This document shows positions 1 through 10,816 of a stretch of 35,095 nt of DNA, piece by piece; position 1 is the stretch's first letter; every line of letters starts with the position of its first letter. The notes below the pieces were generated by a model. The model searched no databases and was not told the DNA's origin. It worked only from the letters and a program-made list of their open reading frames with translations. Position numbers and translations under genes: made by a program. Origin of the DNA: a virus; the IMG/VR virus record IMGVR_UViG_3300025645_000213, positions 1-35,095 of that record. One strand, written 5' to 3'.

Positions 1-3000
1 GCTGTGCTTGATGAACTTGAAGTAGTACCCACCAACAGGTTGCCTGATGAGTCTATGCGCATGCGTTCTGCGCCAGCAGTTTGGAAGATATGCTTACCAG
101 AACTAGCAGTTTGAGCATTGTAGACAACGGCATCATCGTTGCTAAGAGTGTTAGCAGTGCTAATTACTAAGCCTCGACTTGCTTGTCCAGTAAAGGTAGC
201 GTGTGCGTTATTAACGCCTCCTCTTACGTCTAAACGTGTAGTAGGCGAACTAGTACCAATACCTACGTTGCCTGATGAGTCAATGACTAGTCTTGGATTA
301 GTATCAACATTAGTTGTACCAATTCTGAAAGAATCTGTAGCCGCATCATGCCCTACTGTGTACTTAATAGAACCATTTTCAGCAAACTTTAACTCAGCAT
401 CAAAGTTAGTATGACCATCTAGTAAAATCCTTGCGTCTGTTGTGTCAGAGTTGATGTGAAGTAAATCTTGTGGGTTAGTACTACCTATACCTACCTTGCC
501 ACCATCTTGTATAAAGACTTCAGTTGTCGCTCCCCCGTCTGTACTAAACTTAATTCCTTCACTAGTAGAGTTAGGATTAGCAAATATATTTAAAGACCTA
601 AAATCAGGTCCAATGATTCCTTTATCAGAACCACCAGAAAACGCTAGGTTTCCATTTACCTCTAATGCTTCAGAAGGACTAGTAGTACCTATACCTACGT
701 TGCCTGATGAGTCAATACGGAGGCGTTCAGAGCTAGAATTACTAACAGTGCTAAAGAAGGATAGCCCGCCATTTCCCATAGACTGTATAAGCCCACCGTT
801 ATTGCTAGAGTTCTTCATCAATATAGTAGCAGAACCTGCGGTGGAACGTGTCAAATATAATGTGTCAAAATCAGCAGAAGATACTTCAAGTTTACCTGCA
901 GGACTACTAGTACCTATACCTACGTTGCCTGATGCCGTTATATGCAGTCTTTCAGTATTGTTTGTCCATATACCGAGAGCCGAGTTTTCATAATTTAAAA
1001 GGTTTACTTTATTTGATTGTGCTGAACCATTTTGAATAATTTGAAATCCATCACCAACCGCTGACCCAGTATTACTATTAGTTATTTGAAAACGAACTGT
1101 AGTATCTGATGGTTCGTGAATGTGTAGCAGATAGTTAGGACTACTAGTACCTATACCTACGTTGCCTGATGAACGTACTGTAAATAGTTCACTGTCATAA
1201 GTATTATCGTCCATGTATTCAGGGTCATTGCCCCCTGATACTACAGAAAAACCATCACTGTTGTCATTGTTTCTAACACCTACAACAACTTGACCGTTAG
1301 TTCCGCTTTCTATTAAGCCACCAAATGCACTTCTAGTTGTACCTGAAAAGAGGGAAGCTAATCCAGAATCGGTTGAAGAGTTAAAACCCCTCATAACTAT
1401 TGAGGCGTTATCGCCTGATTCTATTGCTTTTACTGAACCAGTAACGTCTATACCTGTGGATGTTGTGGCTAGTTTTTCAGAGCCGTTGTGATACAACCCA
1501 ACTTCAGCGTTAGTTATTGCACGTATTTTAGGCTCTAAAGTCGCAGAACCGTACACGTAAAAATCTTCTGACTTGATAATAAGATTGCCAGTTCCTGAAT
1601 CATCTATGTAACTTGTAGAACCATCATGATAAATCTGTAGGTCATTCCCTGCACCAAACTGAGCCTTATCACCAGCACCAAAGCTAATGTCATGGTTATT
1701 AGTGTTAAGGTTAGACGCTAGGTTAGCACCGTAGTTAACATTATTGATTGTGCTTTCAGCCGCTACCCAAGTAGAGCCGTTGAACACATACATAGTGTTA
1801 TCAGAAGTGTTAAAATACAACGCACCGTTTTCTAGTGCATTGCCCGCAGTATCAACACTAGGGTTTGAACTTGCATCCCCTAAGTATCTCTTCTGGTAGA
1901 ATGAATCCCAATCGTTAGAGGCATTCATGTACACTTCAGCTTGGTTCTCACTAGCCGTAGCACTTGATGCACTGTTTTGTGCAGAAGCAGCACTTGCAGC
2001 AGCGTTGTTCTCACTAGCAGCAGCTTGTGTTTTAGAGCTTGAAGCTGAAGTACTTGCACCTTCTGCTATTGACTGGGCAGCTTCGGCAGCAGCTTGTGCT
2101 GATTGAGCAGCAGTCTTATGAGTACCAGCAGTAGTGGCATGACCTGAAGCCGTGTTCATGTATGTCTCAGCGTTAGCTTCTGACACATTAGCTTCGTTTG
2201 CTTTAATTGTTGCTGTAGATGCACCAGTAGAAGCAGTAGCAGCGTTAGTTGAAGCTCCTTGAACAGCACTGATGTTAGACACTACAGTTCCAATGTTACT
2301 TAAGTTAGCACCAGTTGTTATAGTATCTATATCACTTGAAGCAGAAGCTACAGTGTTTACATCGTCTTGCATAGAAGCAACAGTTGTTACTTTAGCTTTG
2401 TAGTCGGTGTTAGCTACTGTTTGTACATTACCTTTATAACCAGACTCACCAACAACAGCTACTTCATCAGCAACTCCTGCAACAGCGTCTATCTGAGTTA
2501 GTTTAGCTTCAACTGCGTCTATCTCTGCAATCTTACCTTCAACTGCACCGAGGGTGTTTTGGTTTGTAGCGTTAGCCAACCATGTAATACCATTAGCTAG
2601 AGCTGTACCAACAAGTGAGGCTACCGCAGTAACACTTACCATACCATCGCTTACTTTCTTGATAAAAGAAGATGCACCAGTATCTAAGTCACTAGCTATG
2701 GTATCAATCTTACTTGTATCAGCAGCTACAGTATTAACGTCACCGATGTTATCAGCAACAGTGTCTATCTGTACAATGTTTTTGTTAGTTCCTGATGCGT
2801 TAGTAGTACCATCGTATTTGTTAACTATGGTGTCTAGTTCATTACCTAAGTTAGACACACTAGTAACATCATTAATAATACCAGCTACATCTTCTACTTT
2901 ATCTATATCAGCAGCTACTATGTTAATCTTAGAGTTACTTCCAATACCTAAGTCCATACCTATTCTTTGTACATTAGCGTCTAAAACAACGCCCAAGGCT

Positions 3001-4023
3001 GCGGAGGAAGCATCAGCTGCGTGGGCTGCAAAGTGTCTAGCAGAGTATTGATTAGCTAAACCTGTGCTTGTAGTAAAAGCAGTATCCTTAGCGGTGTCTG
3101 AATATTTCTGAGCGTCACTTGCAAAAGCTTCAGCATCGTCTTTGAAATCACTAGCTGAGGATGCGCTTTGTGCAGCACCCGTAGAAGATTGTCCTGCTTG
3201 GTTCTTATAATCTAAAGCATTAGCTTCAGAGGCAGTTACAGAAGAACTGAAAGAACCATCAAAAGTTTCTGATACCAAGACATCTGTATCTGAGCTTAGG
3301 TTTAGTAATATAACATCACCACCAGATAAGAAGTAATCTCCTTTAGACGGTATGTTAGCTAAGGTTGATGCTTCAACTAGTTTAACACCGTTAAGGTATA
3401 ACGATGAGTGTGTTTTAAAAGCAGTATCTGCAAATTTAGTTTTACCAGATGAGTGTGCATTATTAGCTACTTGTAAGAAGCCGTTTGTTGTAACTCTTTG
3501 GTAAGTCTTTTTAACTTTAGCAGGAGCTGTTGCTTGCCACTCTGTGCCACTCCAAACCTGTAAGGTGTTTGTAGAAGAACTGGTGTCATACCACAAAGTA
3601 CCGACAGCTACGTTCGTTGGTGCGTCTCCCTGTGAGTAGTAAAAACTCTCACTACCTATAGTTGCTTCGTCACCTTTGTCATAAGCTTCTTGAGCTATGT
3701 TAAAGAGTTGGTTTGAATCCAAATCTAAAGTTTCAGAAGTAAGTAGAGAACCATCTACAAAGTCTACAAGTCTAGCAGTGTGGTTTGTTTCTCGGTATAT
3801 CCTTATAGGATCACCTACGTTAGGTGTGAAACCTTGGTTAAACTGTACGTGGGTAATACCTAAGTTTACTGGAAGTGAGTATTGGTTACTATTGAGTAGT
3901 GTATTCCCCACCTTAACTTTAAGATCGGTAGCTTCTCTTCCCGCTAGTGTGTTTGGAGCTACGAACACAGCGTTTGTGTTGTGTGTGCCGCTCCAAGTGT
4001 ATTTCTTAATTGAGTTTGCCATT
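1..4023 (-). CDS. Tail fibre protein (T7 gp17-like N-terminus), cut by window edge
   Basis: The frame is open for 1341 codons from an ATG at 4023 to base 1, so the C-terminus lies outside the window. The first ~130 residues (start MANSIKKYTW; GITHVQFNQGF; ETNHTARLVDF; LDSNQLFNIAQEAYD) match the T7 tail-fibre N-terminal domain that fixes the fibre to the tail. A long Ala/Ser-rich stretch follows, with many AAxSA and VxTVAxD units typical of a trimeric coiled coil or rod. The distal third has six copies of a GNVGIGTSSP-type motif about 75 residues apart, a repeat common in phage and bacterial fibres with beta-rich shafts. The host-binding tip is probably missing. It follows the gp16-like gene by 11 bases, with AGGA as a weak ribosome site. 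Confidence 0.93.
24..1172 (-). repeat. Six GNVGIGT(S)SP-coding repeats in the tail fibre
   Basis: Near-identical DNA blocks (plus-strand core cctatacctacgttgcctga) occur at 24-50, 252-278, 477-500, 684-710, 909-933 and 1146-1172. Start-to-start distances are 228, 225, 207, 225 and 237 bases, all multiples of three, giving units of 69-79 residues. The copies at 684, 909 and 1146 are almost identical, while those at 24 and 477 have drifted. The array continues toward the left edge. Confidence 0.85.
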
Positions 4024-4034
4024 TATTTATCCTG

Positions 4035-7000
4035 TTAGTTAAATACGCCACGTATAGAGTTTTGTATTTTATTCTGTCGTTCGAGAACCATAGATTTAAG
4101 AGGTTTCCCACTTTCTTTAAGTGTGGTTTTAGAGTTCATTAACACTCTTTCAAGAGCCTTTTCTTTAGCATCGCTAATAGCTTTTTTAGCGTCCTTAACA
4201 GGCTCACCATGAAAAGCGGGTTCTGCTGGATTGCCTAAAGGTTTTGTTGATTTACTAAGTCTGTGTAAGGACTTAACTAATCTTTTCTTAATGTAAGGTT
4301 TGTTAATCTCTGCCATCATAGCATCGTATAGACTAACCTCAATACCGTCATGGATAATGTTAACTTCTCTAATATCAATTTTACCGAGCTTATTAGTTCT
4401 AAACTTAGCTCTGGTAAAGTTACCATAACCTGATTGCTCAAGCTCATTAATCCATTCGTTTACTTCAAGCTCTTCTGTAGACCTACCAGAAGCACGTTGC
4501 TCCTGTGTAGAGTACCAAAAAGGATTCATAACTGTCATTGGATTATCTATCTCTCTTATGTTACCGAAAATATCATACTTACGTGGTATTGCTGGATGGT
4601 TGGGGGCGAAGCTTGCTAGAACCCTCTGTTTAACATTAACAGGAGAGGTTAGTTCGGAAGCACCCGCAGCCACCTGACCTTTCTTGATAATACTTGGAAC
4701 AATCATCAACGCTTTCTTAAGAGCTAAGTCTTTAGTAACACTCCAGCCGTCCTCTCTCGCATCGGGCTTATCAGATGTAAATGCACCTACAGCCCGTGAT
4801 CCAGCGGTGAACGTATCTACAATACCTGAGAAGAGTGCTGAGTCTTGGAAGGCACTGATGAAAGTAGCCATTGCAATACCGCCTGACGCTAGTAGTCTGT
4901 CATCAAGACCTTTTCCTCTGTTCCCAAAGTTTTCCTGTTCTCTTGTAGCAACAACACCATCAAGGGCGTTTACCATAATAGTAATAGGAATACGCAAGGG
5001 TTCAAAGCGTTTGTAGTCAACTGTCTTACCATCGTTACCAATAGCTATGCTTAACGCACCAAGACCGTCTGTTTCTTGTTCACCTGTCATGGTGTAATCT
5101 CTATTAGCACTGCCTGTAATCTCACCTTGCGCCCACTTCGTAGTTACATACATCATTAACGCAAATGCTAGTGTAGCTTCTGTCTGCGCTCTAGCCTGTC
5201 TGCCTACACCGTTCAAGCCAGCTAAGTCTTTTCTAAACTGAGGGAGCAAAAGATTAATAGCAGGAGTCAATCTAGCAGACTCATGGAACACCCATGCGGG
5301 GGTTCTAAAGAACAACTGACCAAAGATTTTAGCAACAGGGTGTGATTTATGCAGTTCTTCTAACCTCTTAGCTCCGCTTTCCATAGCACCAGCAAGACCT
5401 GTCTTACCTGTTTCAAAGTCTTTCTTATAGAGAAGAGTTTCTACGTAGTCCTTAGCGTTAGCAGCGAGCCTTTCTAGTTCATCTGCCTCTGCATACATAG
5501 GTTGTGCATCTTTGCGCTTGTTTTGTTTAACCAGTATATCAGCTTGTGTTCTTAGCTCTTTAATCTTAGTGTCATCACCAAGCCGTCTAAAAGCTTTAGA
5601 ACCAAACTTCTTAACATTGTTCGCTACGTACTCAGTTAGCTTATCACCTTCTAGTTTTAACGCTCGTCCTTTTTCATAAATAGGGGCAAGTGCCTCTACT
5701 GTTAGCTTTTCGTCATAGCTTTTGTTAACTTCAAAAGACATATTATCATCAATGTATTTTTTAAGCTCATCCCCTTTAAGTTTCTTGTCCATCCCTTTTG
5801 TTAAGAGACGGTCAAAAGCATCACCAGCAATATAACCCGCTGCTGCTACCTCTTGGTTATAAGCATCAGTAGAACCTAGTAGTCTAGGAAAGGTTCGCAT
5901 ATAAGCTGCCATCTTACCTTTGTTCTTAATACCTTCTCCAAGAAATCTTGAGATGTCCTTAGTAAGTAATGTTTGTTCAAATTCCCAAGCAGCTTTAAAA
6001 GAATTACGTGCTGCTTTTTGAGCTGCAAACATATGACCATACACCCGAACCATCCTTCTCCACTTAGTGAGAGACAGGGGGCTAGATATAATCTGGTCAA
6101 TTAGGGGGTACGTGTAGTTCTTAAGCATTGGAAACACAGTGTTAATGATAACTGTAGAGGGGCTGAACACACCACTAATAGAAGCTTCTACATATCTCTC
6201 AGCTACTCTATTAATTTTATCATATCTGGTTTGTGTTTGCCCTTCTCTTAGGTTCGCTTTTATTATAGCTGCTTCGTCATCTCTTACACGAAACATCTCA
6301 AAAGCTTTTACTTGTTCTTTAGGATCGTCACTAGAAAGCAACTTGTTGATTTGAGGGTCATATTTTTCATGTACATCTCTCAAGTTTTTAAGCTGTGTTT
6401 TCTCGTGTGCTATTTGTAAAGCTTCTGGAGTTACTTTACCTGTCTCTGGATCAGTCTTAAGTTGTGACCTTAGTTTAGCATTGTTTAGATCAAGACCACT
6501 GTAGGAGTTTACGTGTTCTGCACCAGCACTAGCCTGTAAGAACTTTGGTAGGTTTTCATCATAAGCTTTTTGTGCCATTGCTCTCTCGTAAGCTGACTTA
6601 GATGTGTCATTAACGATAGCATCTAACTTAAGGGCTACATCACCAAAGTATCTCTCAGCGTTGTTGAAATCAACCACAAGCTGACTGAACTCTTTACGGT
6701 GAAGCTCTAGTCCTTCAAACCTAGACAATACATCATCAGCAAACTCAGGATTCATGTTTACTTCTTCGATAATGTTTTCAACTTTAATGTTAACCAAGTC
6801 TCTTGCATCACGAAGCACAAGCTGCCCCATCTTGACACCTGTCCACTCATCTTGCTTAGGAGCGGGCAATCCATCGGGATCAGTCTTGGGCTGTTCTTTT
6901 GCTTTTGGTTTAGGTGTAACCTTAGCCTCTTCTACTGCTTCCTTTGCCATCTGTTCAGCAACGAAGTTATCTTCAGCAGCTTTCTTCTCCACAGCCTTAC

Positions 7001-7697
7001 GAGCTTTTCTTGAGCCTAGCTTGGCAGCAGTAAAGTCAATGGCAGTACCTACAGCAGCACCAGCGACAAAACCTACACCAGCACTAAGAGCTGTTTGCCC
7101 AGCATTGAACTCTGCCTGTGATCCTGCATCAACTCGAACAGCTTGATCCATAGTATCATAGGAAGCACCATGCGCTGCCCCTTCTAATCCAGCAACCATC
7201 ATTGTTTTACCTAAAGACTTTTTAACTTGTCCTTTTAAGGTTTCTTTAACAATCTTTTTGCCTGTTAGTTTAGCAGCTTGAGAGACAACAGCCCCTGTAC
7301 CTAGTGTAGCAATACCTAACCAGTTAGTAGCATCAGTTAACATTTCCCAACCAGCTTGCTTTGCTGTGTGCCAGCTAGAGTTAACTTCGTCATATTGATC
7401 TAACATATAGACAAAAGCTTCTTTAGTTTTCTGATCACCTTTTTGTGTAATAGTATAAGTGTCAATAGCTTGGTCTGTAATGTTAAAATTAAAACCAGCC
7501 ATCTGCTTTAAACCGTAATCAGCTATCTTTTCTTGAAAGGTGTTGCCTTCATAATCTTCTAAGTCTTGTTCTGTTGGTAAAGCGTTGTGGTTTACGTGGT
7601 AAAGTCTAAGAGAACCTTCTACCCAGTGCCTTTTCTTGTGTAGTTTGGTATGATCTAAATCTTCCTCGACTACACCAAAGGGTGTGTAATCAGCCAT
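4035..7697 (-). CDS. Large internal virion protein (T7 gp16-like)
   Basis: This 1220-residue protein sits exactly where T7 gene 16 lies, after the gp15-like gene and before the fibre. T7 gp16 (about 1318 residues) is part of the internal core ejected into the cell envelope to form the DNA channel. A hydrophobic, Gly/Ala-rich region at about residues 120-225 (GIATLGTGAVVSQAA; SAGVGFVAGAAVGTAI) could insert into membrane. A Lys/Glu/Pro-rich linker follows near 235-285, then a long helical body. I do not see the N-terminal lytic transglycosylase domain of T7 gp16. The start ATG at 7697 has GGAGG seven bases upstream, and only one base separates it from the previous gene. The identification rests on position, size and composition. 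Confidence 0.8.
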   Translation of the reverse strand: MADYTPFGVVEEDLDHTKLHKKRHWVEGSLRLYHVNHNALPTEQDLEDYEGNTFQEKIADYGLKQMAGFNFNITDQAIDTYTITQKGDQKTKEAFVYMLDQYDEVNSSWHTAKQAGWEMLTDATNWLGIATLGTGAVVSQAAKLTGKKIVKETLKGQVKKSLGKTMMVAGLEGAAHGASYDTMDQAVRVDAGSQAEFNAGQTALSAGVGFVAGAAVGTAIDFTAAKLGSRKARKAVEKKAAEDNFVAEQMAKEAVEEAKVTPKPKAKEQPKTDPDGLPAPKQDEWTGVKMGQLVLRDARDLVNIKVENIIEEVNMNPEFADDVLSRFEGLELHRKEFSQLVVDFNNAERYFGDVALKLDAIVNDTSKSAYERAMAQKAYDENLPKFLQASAGAEHVNSYSGLDLNNAKLRSQLKTDPETGKVTPEALQIAHEKTQLKNLRDVHEKYDPQINKLLSSDDPKEQVKAFEMFRVRDDEAAIIKANLREGQTQTRYDKINRVAERYVEASISGVFSPSTVIINTVFPMLKNYTYPLIDQIISSPLSLTKWRRMVRVYGHMFAAQKAARNSFKAAWEFEQTLLTKDISRFLGEGIKNKGKMAAYMRTFPRLLGSTDAYNQEVAAAGYIAGDAFDRLLTKGMDKKLKGDELKKYIDDNMSFEVNKSYDEKLTVEALAPIYEKGRALKLEGDKLTEYVANNVKKFGSKAFRRLGDDTKIKELRTQADILVKQNKRKDAQPMYAEADELERLAANAKDYVETLLYKKDFETGKTGLAGAMESGAKRLEELHKSHPVAKIFGQLFFRTPAWVFHESARLTPAINLLLPQFRKDLAGLNGVGRQARAQTEATLAFALMMYVTTKWAQGEITGSANRDYTMTGEQETDGLGALSIAIGNDGKTVDYKRFEPLRIPITIMVNALDGVVATREQENFGNRGKGLDDRLLASGGIAMATFISAFQDSALFSGIVDTFTAGSRAVGAFTSDKPDAREDGWSVTKDLALKKALMIVPSIIKKGQVAAGASELTSPVNVKQRVLASFAPNHPAIPRKYDIFGNIREIDNPMTVMNPFWYSTQEQRASGRSTEELEVNEWINELEQSGYGNFTRAKFRTNKLGKIDIREVNIIHDGIEVSLYDAMMAEINKPYIKKRLVKSLHRLSKSTKPLGNPAEPAFHGEPVKDAKKAISDAKEKALERVLMNSKTTLKESGKPLKSMVLERQNKIQNSIRGVFN

Positions 7698-7698
7698 A

Positions 7699-9843
7699 TT
7701 AGCCTCCGTATTTTTCTAGCATTTGGTCTACAAGCCTTTGAACAGCTATCTCACCAGCAGTGTCAGCAGCATCATCAGGAGTAACTAAGTTATCTCCGTA
7801 GTCGAAAGACTTAATATTGTTCAATCCCAACTCATCAATTATTATGCTTCGTATGTTACCATCGTTAGCTGGGGTAGCTTTCTTCTTGCCTCTGATCGTC
7901 CTGTTGTTAAACTTCTTAATAGCGGCTTCTATGCCAGACATTACTTCAGTATCTAGATCAAAAGTAGCAGACTCTTCGTTAAACCCATATTTCTCACTCA
8001 TTAATTCATAAGCTCTTGTAGCTTCAGCCTCTGCTTCTTGTTCAATCCTTACACTTCTTTCTGAGTTTTCATCCGAGATAGAGTAAGCCGCTGTTTCGCC
8101 TTTTGCTGTTACTTTATAATCATCAGGTTTAGTATTAGACTGTTCAATTCTAGGGTTGTTATCTTTAGGAGCATCCTTGTCTATAATACCCTGCCTAAGC
8201 GTGGGTTCTTTTACTGGAGGCTCTACAACAACGTCATCTGTATCGACAACATCGTCATCATCAAAGTTCATGCCCGACATAGCATCACTGAAACTATCAG
8301 TGCTGTTGGTATTGTTCTCGGTAATCTTTAAGATTCTCTCTGCCTCTTTTTCTATCTCTTCTCTGATTGTTACTTCCTCTGAATATTTCACAACTCCGTC
8401 TGCCTCAGCCTCTTGATAAAGCCTAACAAAAGCATCTTGTATCTGTGCGGTGATTTTACCAACAAGAACATTACTTCCGTCTAACCCGTCATCAAACGTA
8501 TCGAACAGTTTATTTTGTAACATTACCATAGAGGGAGCAACAGCTCTTCTATACGTTGGGCTTTCAAGAACGTTAGACATTGTGTAAAAACCTTCTAACT
8601 CATCTTCTAGCTTTTTCTTTTCAGCCATATCCATGCCTTTTGTATTATAAATAAGCTTACGCATATCACCTATACTAGGCTCTCTTGCTACGCCATCAGC
8701 ACCTTCATAAGGTGTAATACCATAGATCATTGACCGAACATTATCCTTAACTTCGTTATACTTTTTATTGGAGGCTTCTGTACCTACTATAGGTTGCCCC
8801 ATTATTCTTACTAATTCAAGCTGAAGCTCTGGGTCTTTTATATCATCAAAGTTAATAGTTCCTGTATCAATTAAAGACTGTGCAGCTTCGCTTCTTGCTT
8901 TATCATAATTTAGCTTTTTTGTTAAAGCCGTTTGTTGATCGGTGTAAGTCTTTGTGGCTCTAGATCGCTGTTCCATTTTATAAGAAACTTGTGAGTTAAT
9001 AATACCAAATAAGGGGTTCTTAAAATCAGTGTTACTTATGTTATGATCTTGAAGTATATCTGTGTTACCTGTCGTTTCGGCTACCTGTTTAGCAACCTCA
9101 AAGTAAATTTTATTCTTGGCTGTGTTATCGAGACCTGTTAAGGTTTTATCTAACTCAGTTACCTGATCCCACATTTGTTTACCAGTTAGTATTACTTTGT
9201 TACCATCTGCATCAACAGTGTCGTTCATAAAGATTTTGGTCACATCTTTAGTATGTCTATCCGTTAACATCCTTTCATTATGTGCAGTGCGCTTTGATTG
9301 AGCATCGGCACGAAACTTTATCTTGTTCTTATTTAAAGAGTCTAGTTGTGCTGCTTGTCGGTGTATGTTGTATCCATCTTTACCGTCTACTGCTACATTG
9401 TATTGACCTAAGAAATTCTCTAAGGCATCGTCCGTAAGAGCAATGTTAGGTTCTTTGTTATAAGCTGTGAGCATATCGTTATAGATTACAGCATCATCAT
9501 CCTTACCAATGCCCTGTGCCAAGCGTATGCGTAAGTATTCAGGGAGGACTGTATAGTTTTTACTCTGCTGAATCCTTTTTATTGTGCCGTCTTTTAGCTC
9601 TTGCTGTACCATAGCTTGGGTTGTTGACAGAGAAGCCTCTTGCTCCTGTCTTAGCTTTGCCAGCTGTTTTTTACCAACTTGTGAAACAGTACCAGCAGCA
9701 GAGTCAAGAGCCGCAGCTATTTGTTCCCCTTTGGTATTTCTTTCACCTTGAACGAATGTATCCACTCGTTTAGCAGTAACCTGATAATCAGGCGCAGCCG
9801 CAGCATTACGCCAATTCACTGATTTATCTATTGAGGTTGCCAT
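7699..9843 (-). CDS. Internal virion protein (T7 gp15-like)
   Basis: The 714-residue product is close to T7 gp15 (about 747) and lies between gp14-like and gp16-like genes, as in T7. In T7, gp15 forms the periplasmic part of the DNA-ejection conduit. The sequence is largely helical and charged, without a signal peptide or membrane segment. The N-terminus (MATSIDKSVNWRNAAAAPDY) and the Gln/Lys-rich region after it are typical of these proteins. A strongly acidic stretch around residues 520-545 contains a DDDDVVDTDDVV run and probably marks a flexible linker before the C-terminal part. The start ATG is at 9843, 17 bases after the gp14-like gene. Assignment is mainly from synteny and size. Confidence 0.78.
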   Translation of the reverse strand: MATSIDKSVNWRNAAAAPDYQVTAKRVDTFVQGERNTKGEQIAAALDSAAGTVSQVGKKQLAKLRQEQEASLSTTQAMVQQELKDGTIKRIQQSKNYTVLPEYLRIRLAQGIGKDDDAVIYNDMLTAYNKEPNIALTDDALENFLGQYNVAVDGKDGYNIHRQAAQLDSLNKNKIKFRADAQSKRTAHNERMLTDRHTKDVTKIFMNDTVDADGNKVILTGKQMWDQVTELDKTLTGLDNTAKNKIYFEVAKQVAETTGNTDILQDHNISNTDFKNPLFGIINSQVSYKMEQRSRATKTYTDQQTALTKKLNYDKARSEAAQSLIDTGTINFDDIKDPELQLELVRIMGQPIVGTEASNKKYNEVKDNVRSMIYGITPYEGADGVAREPSIGDMRKLIYNTKGMDMAEKKKLEDELEGFYTMSNVLESPTYRRAVAPSMVMLQNKLFDTFDDGLDGSNVLVGKITAQIQDAFVRLYQEAEADGVVKYSEEVTIREEIEKEAERILKITENNTNSTDSFSDAMSGMNFDDDDVVDTDDVVVEPPVKEPTLRQGIIDKDAPKDNNPRIEQSNTKPDDYKVTAKGETAAYSISDENSERSVRIEQEAEAEATRAYELMSEKYGFNEESATFDLDTEVMSGIEAAIKKFNNRTIRGKKKATPANDGNIRSIIIDELGLNNIKSFDYGDNLVTPDDAADTAGEIAVQRLVDQMLEKYGG

Positions 9844-9860
9844 TTAGTATGTCCTATTAT

Positions 9861-10355
9861 TTAATCGAATGCTCCAGAGTCGCTCATACCACCTACAACA
9901 GCTTGACCTATCTTTAAGCCTGTAGCTGTTGAGCTTGGTTTTGACACTGAGTTTATTCTTGATTGCGCTCTTGATTTAGAGCCTAAGCGTTCTTCTTGTA
10001 ACCCTTGCATTGTGTTATCTAAGTTTCTATCGACACCTGTGTTAGCCACAAGAGCTTGCCGTCTTATCTCTTGGATAACTGCATTGTTGTTTAACTCTGC
10101 ACCGCTTTCACCACCAGCTACTTCAGCCCGTGCTTCAGTTTGCATTGTTTCTAAATCTGTTTGTAGTTTCTGTTCAGCAGCCGCTGTATCTTCCTGAGCT
10201 GCTTGTATGTTAATCTGTCTTTGTTCATCTGTTTGAGCAGCTAAAGCACTACGTCTATTAACTTGCTCTTTTACCTTCTGTGCTTGGTGTTGTTGGGAAG
10301 CTCCCAAAATAGACATACCAGCAGAAGCTACCGCTAGAAGTGGTGGGTTACACAT
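9861..10355 (-). CDS. Internal virion protein (T7 gp14-like)
   Basis: This 164-residue protein has the features of T7 gp14 relatives: a short N-terminus starting MCNPP, a hydrophobic Ala/Gly segment (about residues 6-19) and a long Gln/Ala/Glu-rich amphipathic helix. T7 gp14 is ejected into the outer membrane at the start of infection. The C-terminal ~30 residues are Ser/Gly-rich (SKPSSTATGLKIGQAVVGG). The gene starts 8 bases inside the end of the DUF2833 gene, showing translational coupling. Similarity is weak at sequence level and the call relies on order and composition. Confidence 0.75.
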   Translation of the reverse strand: MCNPPLLAVASAGMSILGASQQHQAQKVKEQVNRRSALAAQTDEQRQINIQAAQEDTAAAEQKLQTDLETMQTEARAEVAGGESGAELNNNAVIQEIRRQALVANTGVDRNLDNTMQGLQEERLGSKSRAQSRINSVSKPSSTATGLKIGQAVVGGMSDSGAFD

Positions 10356-10815
10356 TTTCTTTTATCCTCACAAATTGGTAGAAAGGTTGTTTTCCTACTC
10401 CGTATTCTTTGTCTAGTTTGATAAACTTAAAGCCTAGTGCTTTTAGCCATCTCATCGACACTGTATTTTCTGCGTGTACGTAGTTAAGCAAGAGTGGGTA
10501 TTGGTCATTCTTTTCCTCCACCCACTTTGCTGAAACAGGCAACATTACTTTCTTAGTTTCTGGTAGTTTATGAGAACCTAGTAACCAAGGACTAGCAAAG
10601 TGACCAGAGTTAGACAAACCAAACATACCCACTATATCTCCATCTTCATGGACGATACTAAAGCATTCAGGTGCAGAGCTGTTGTAGCTGTGCTGTAACG
10701 CCCTTAAAGGTGTAAGCCCATCACTAGCCATTACTTCCTTAGCGTCTTGTTCACGCATAGCTGGAGCTAGTTCTCGGCAGTCTTCAAATTTAGCGGGTCT
10801 GTAGTAGTGTGTCAT
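10348..10815 (-). CDS. T7 gp13-like protein with GNAT-like fold (DUF2833)
   Basis: From the ATG at 10815 the product is 155 residues (start MTHYYRPAKFEDC). The open frame extends 26 codons upstream, but those overlap the tail tube B gene, whose stop ends one base before this ATG. The pattern resembles GNAT acetyltransferases: an N-terminal R-x-A-x-x-x-D strand, a central IVGMFGLS strand, and a late NTVSMRWLKALGF helix. It is the counterpart of T7 gp13, a 138-residue protein at the same position needed for virion assembly. I see no clear acetyl-CoA loop (Q/RxxGxG/A), so catalysis is doubtful. Confidence 0.75.
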   Translation of the reverse strand: MTHYYRPAKFEDCRELAPAMREQDAKEVMASDGLTPLRALQHSYNSSAPECFSIVHEDGDIVGMFGLSNSGHFASPWLLGSHKLPETKKVMLPVSAKWVEEKNDQYPLLLNYVHAENTVSMRWLKALGFKFIKLDKEYGVGKQPFYQFVRIKENV

Positions 10816-10816
10816 A

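Noticed and set aside
139-3051. Plus-strand open frames opposite the tail fibre
   Set aside because: They are antisense to a continuous minus-strand fibre frame with clear protein repeats; their Pro/Leu/Ser-rich products mirror its codons.
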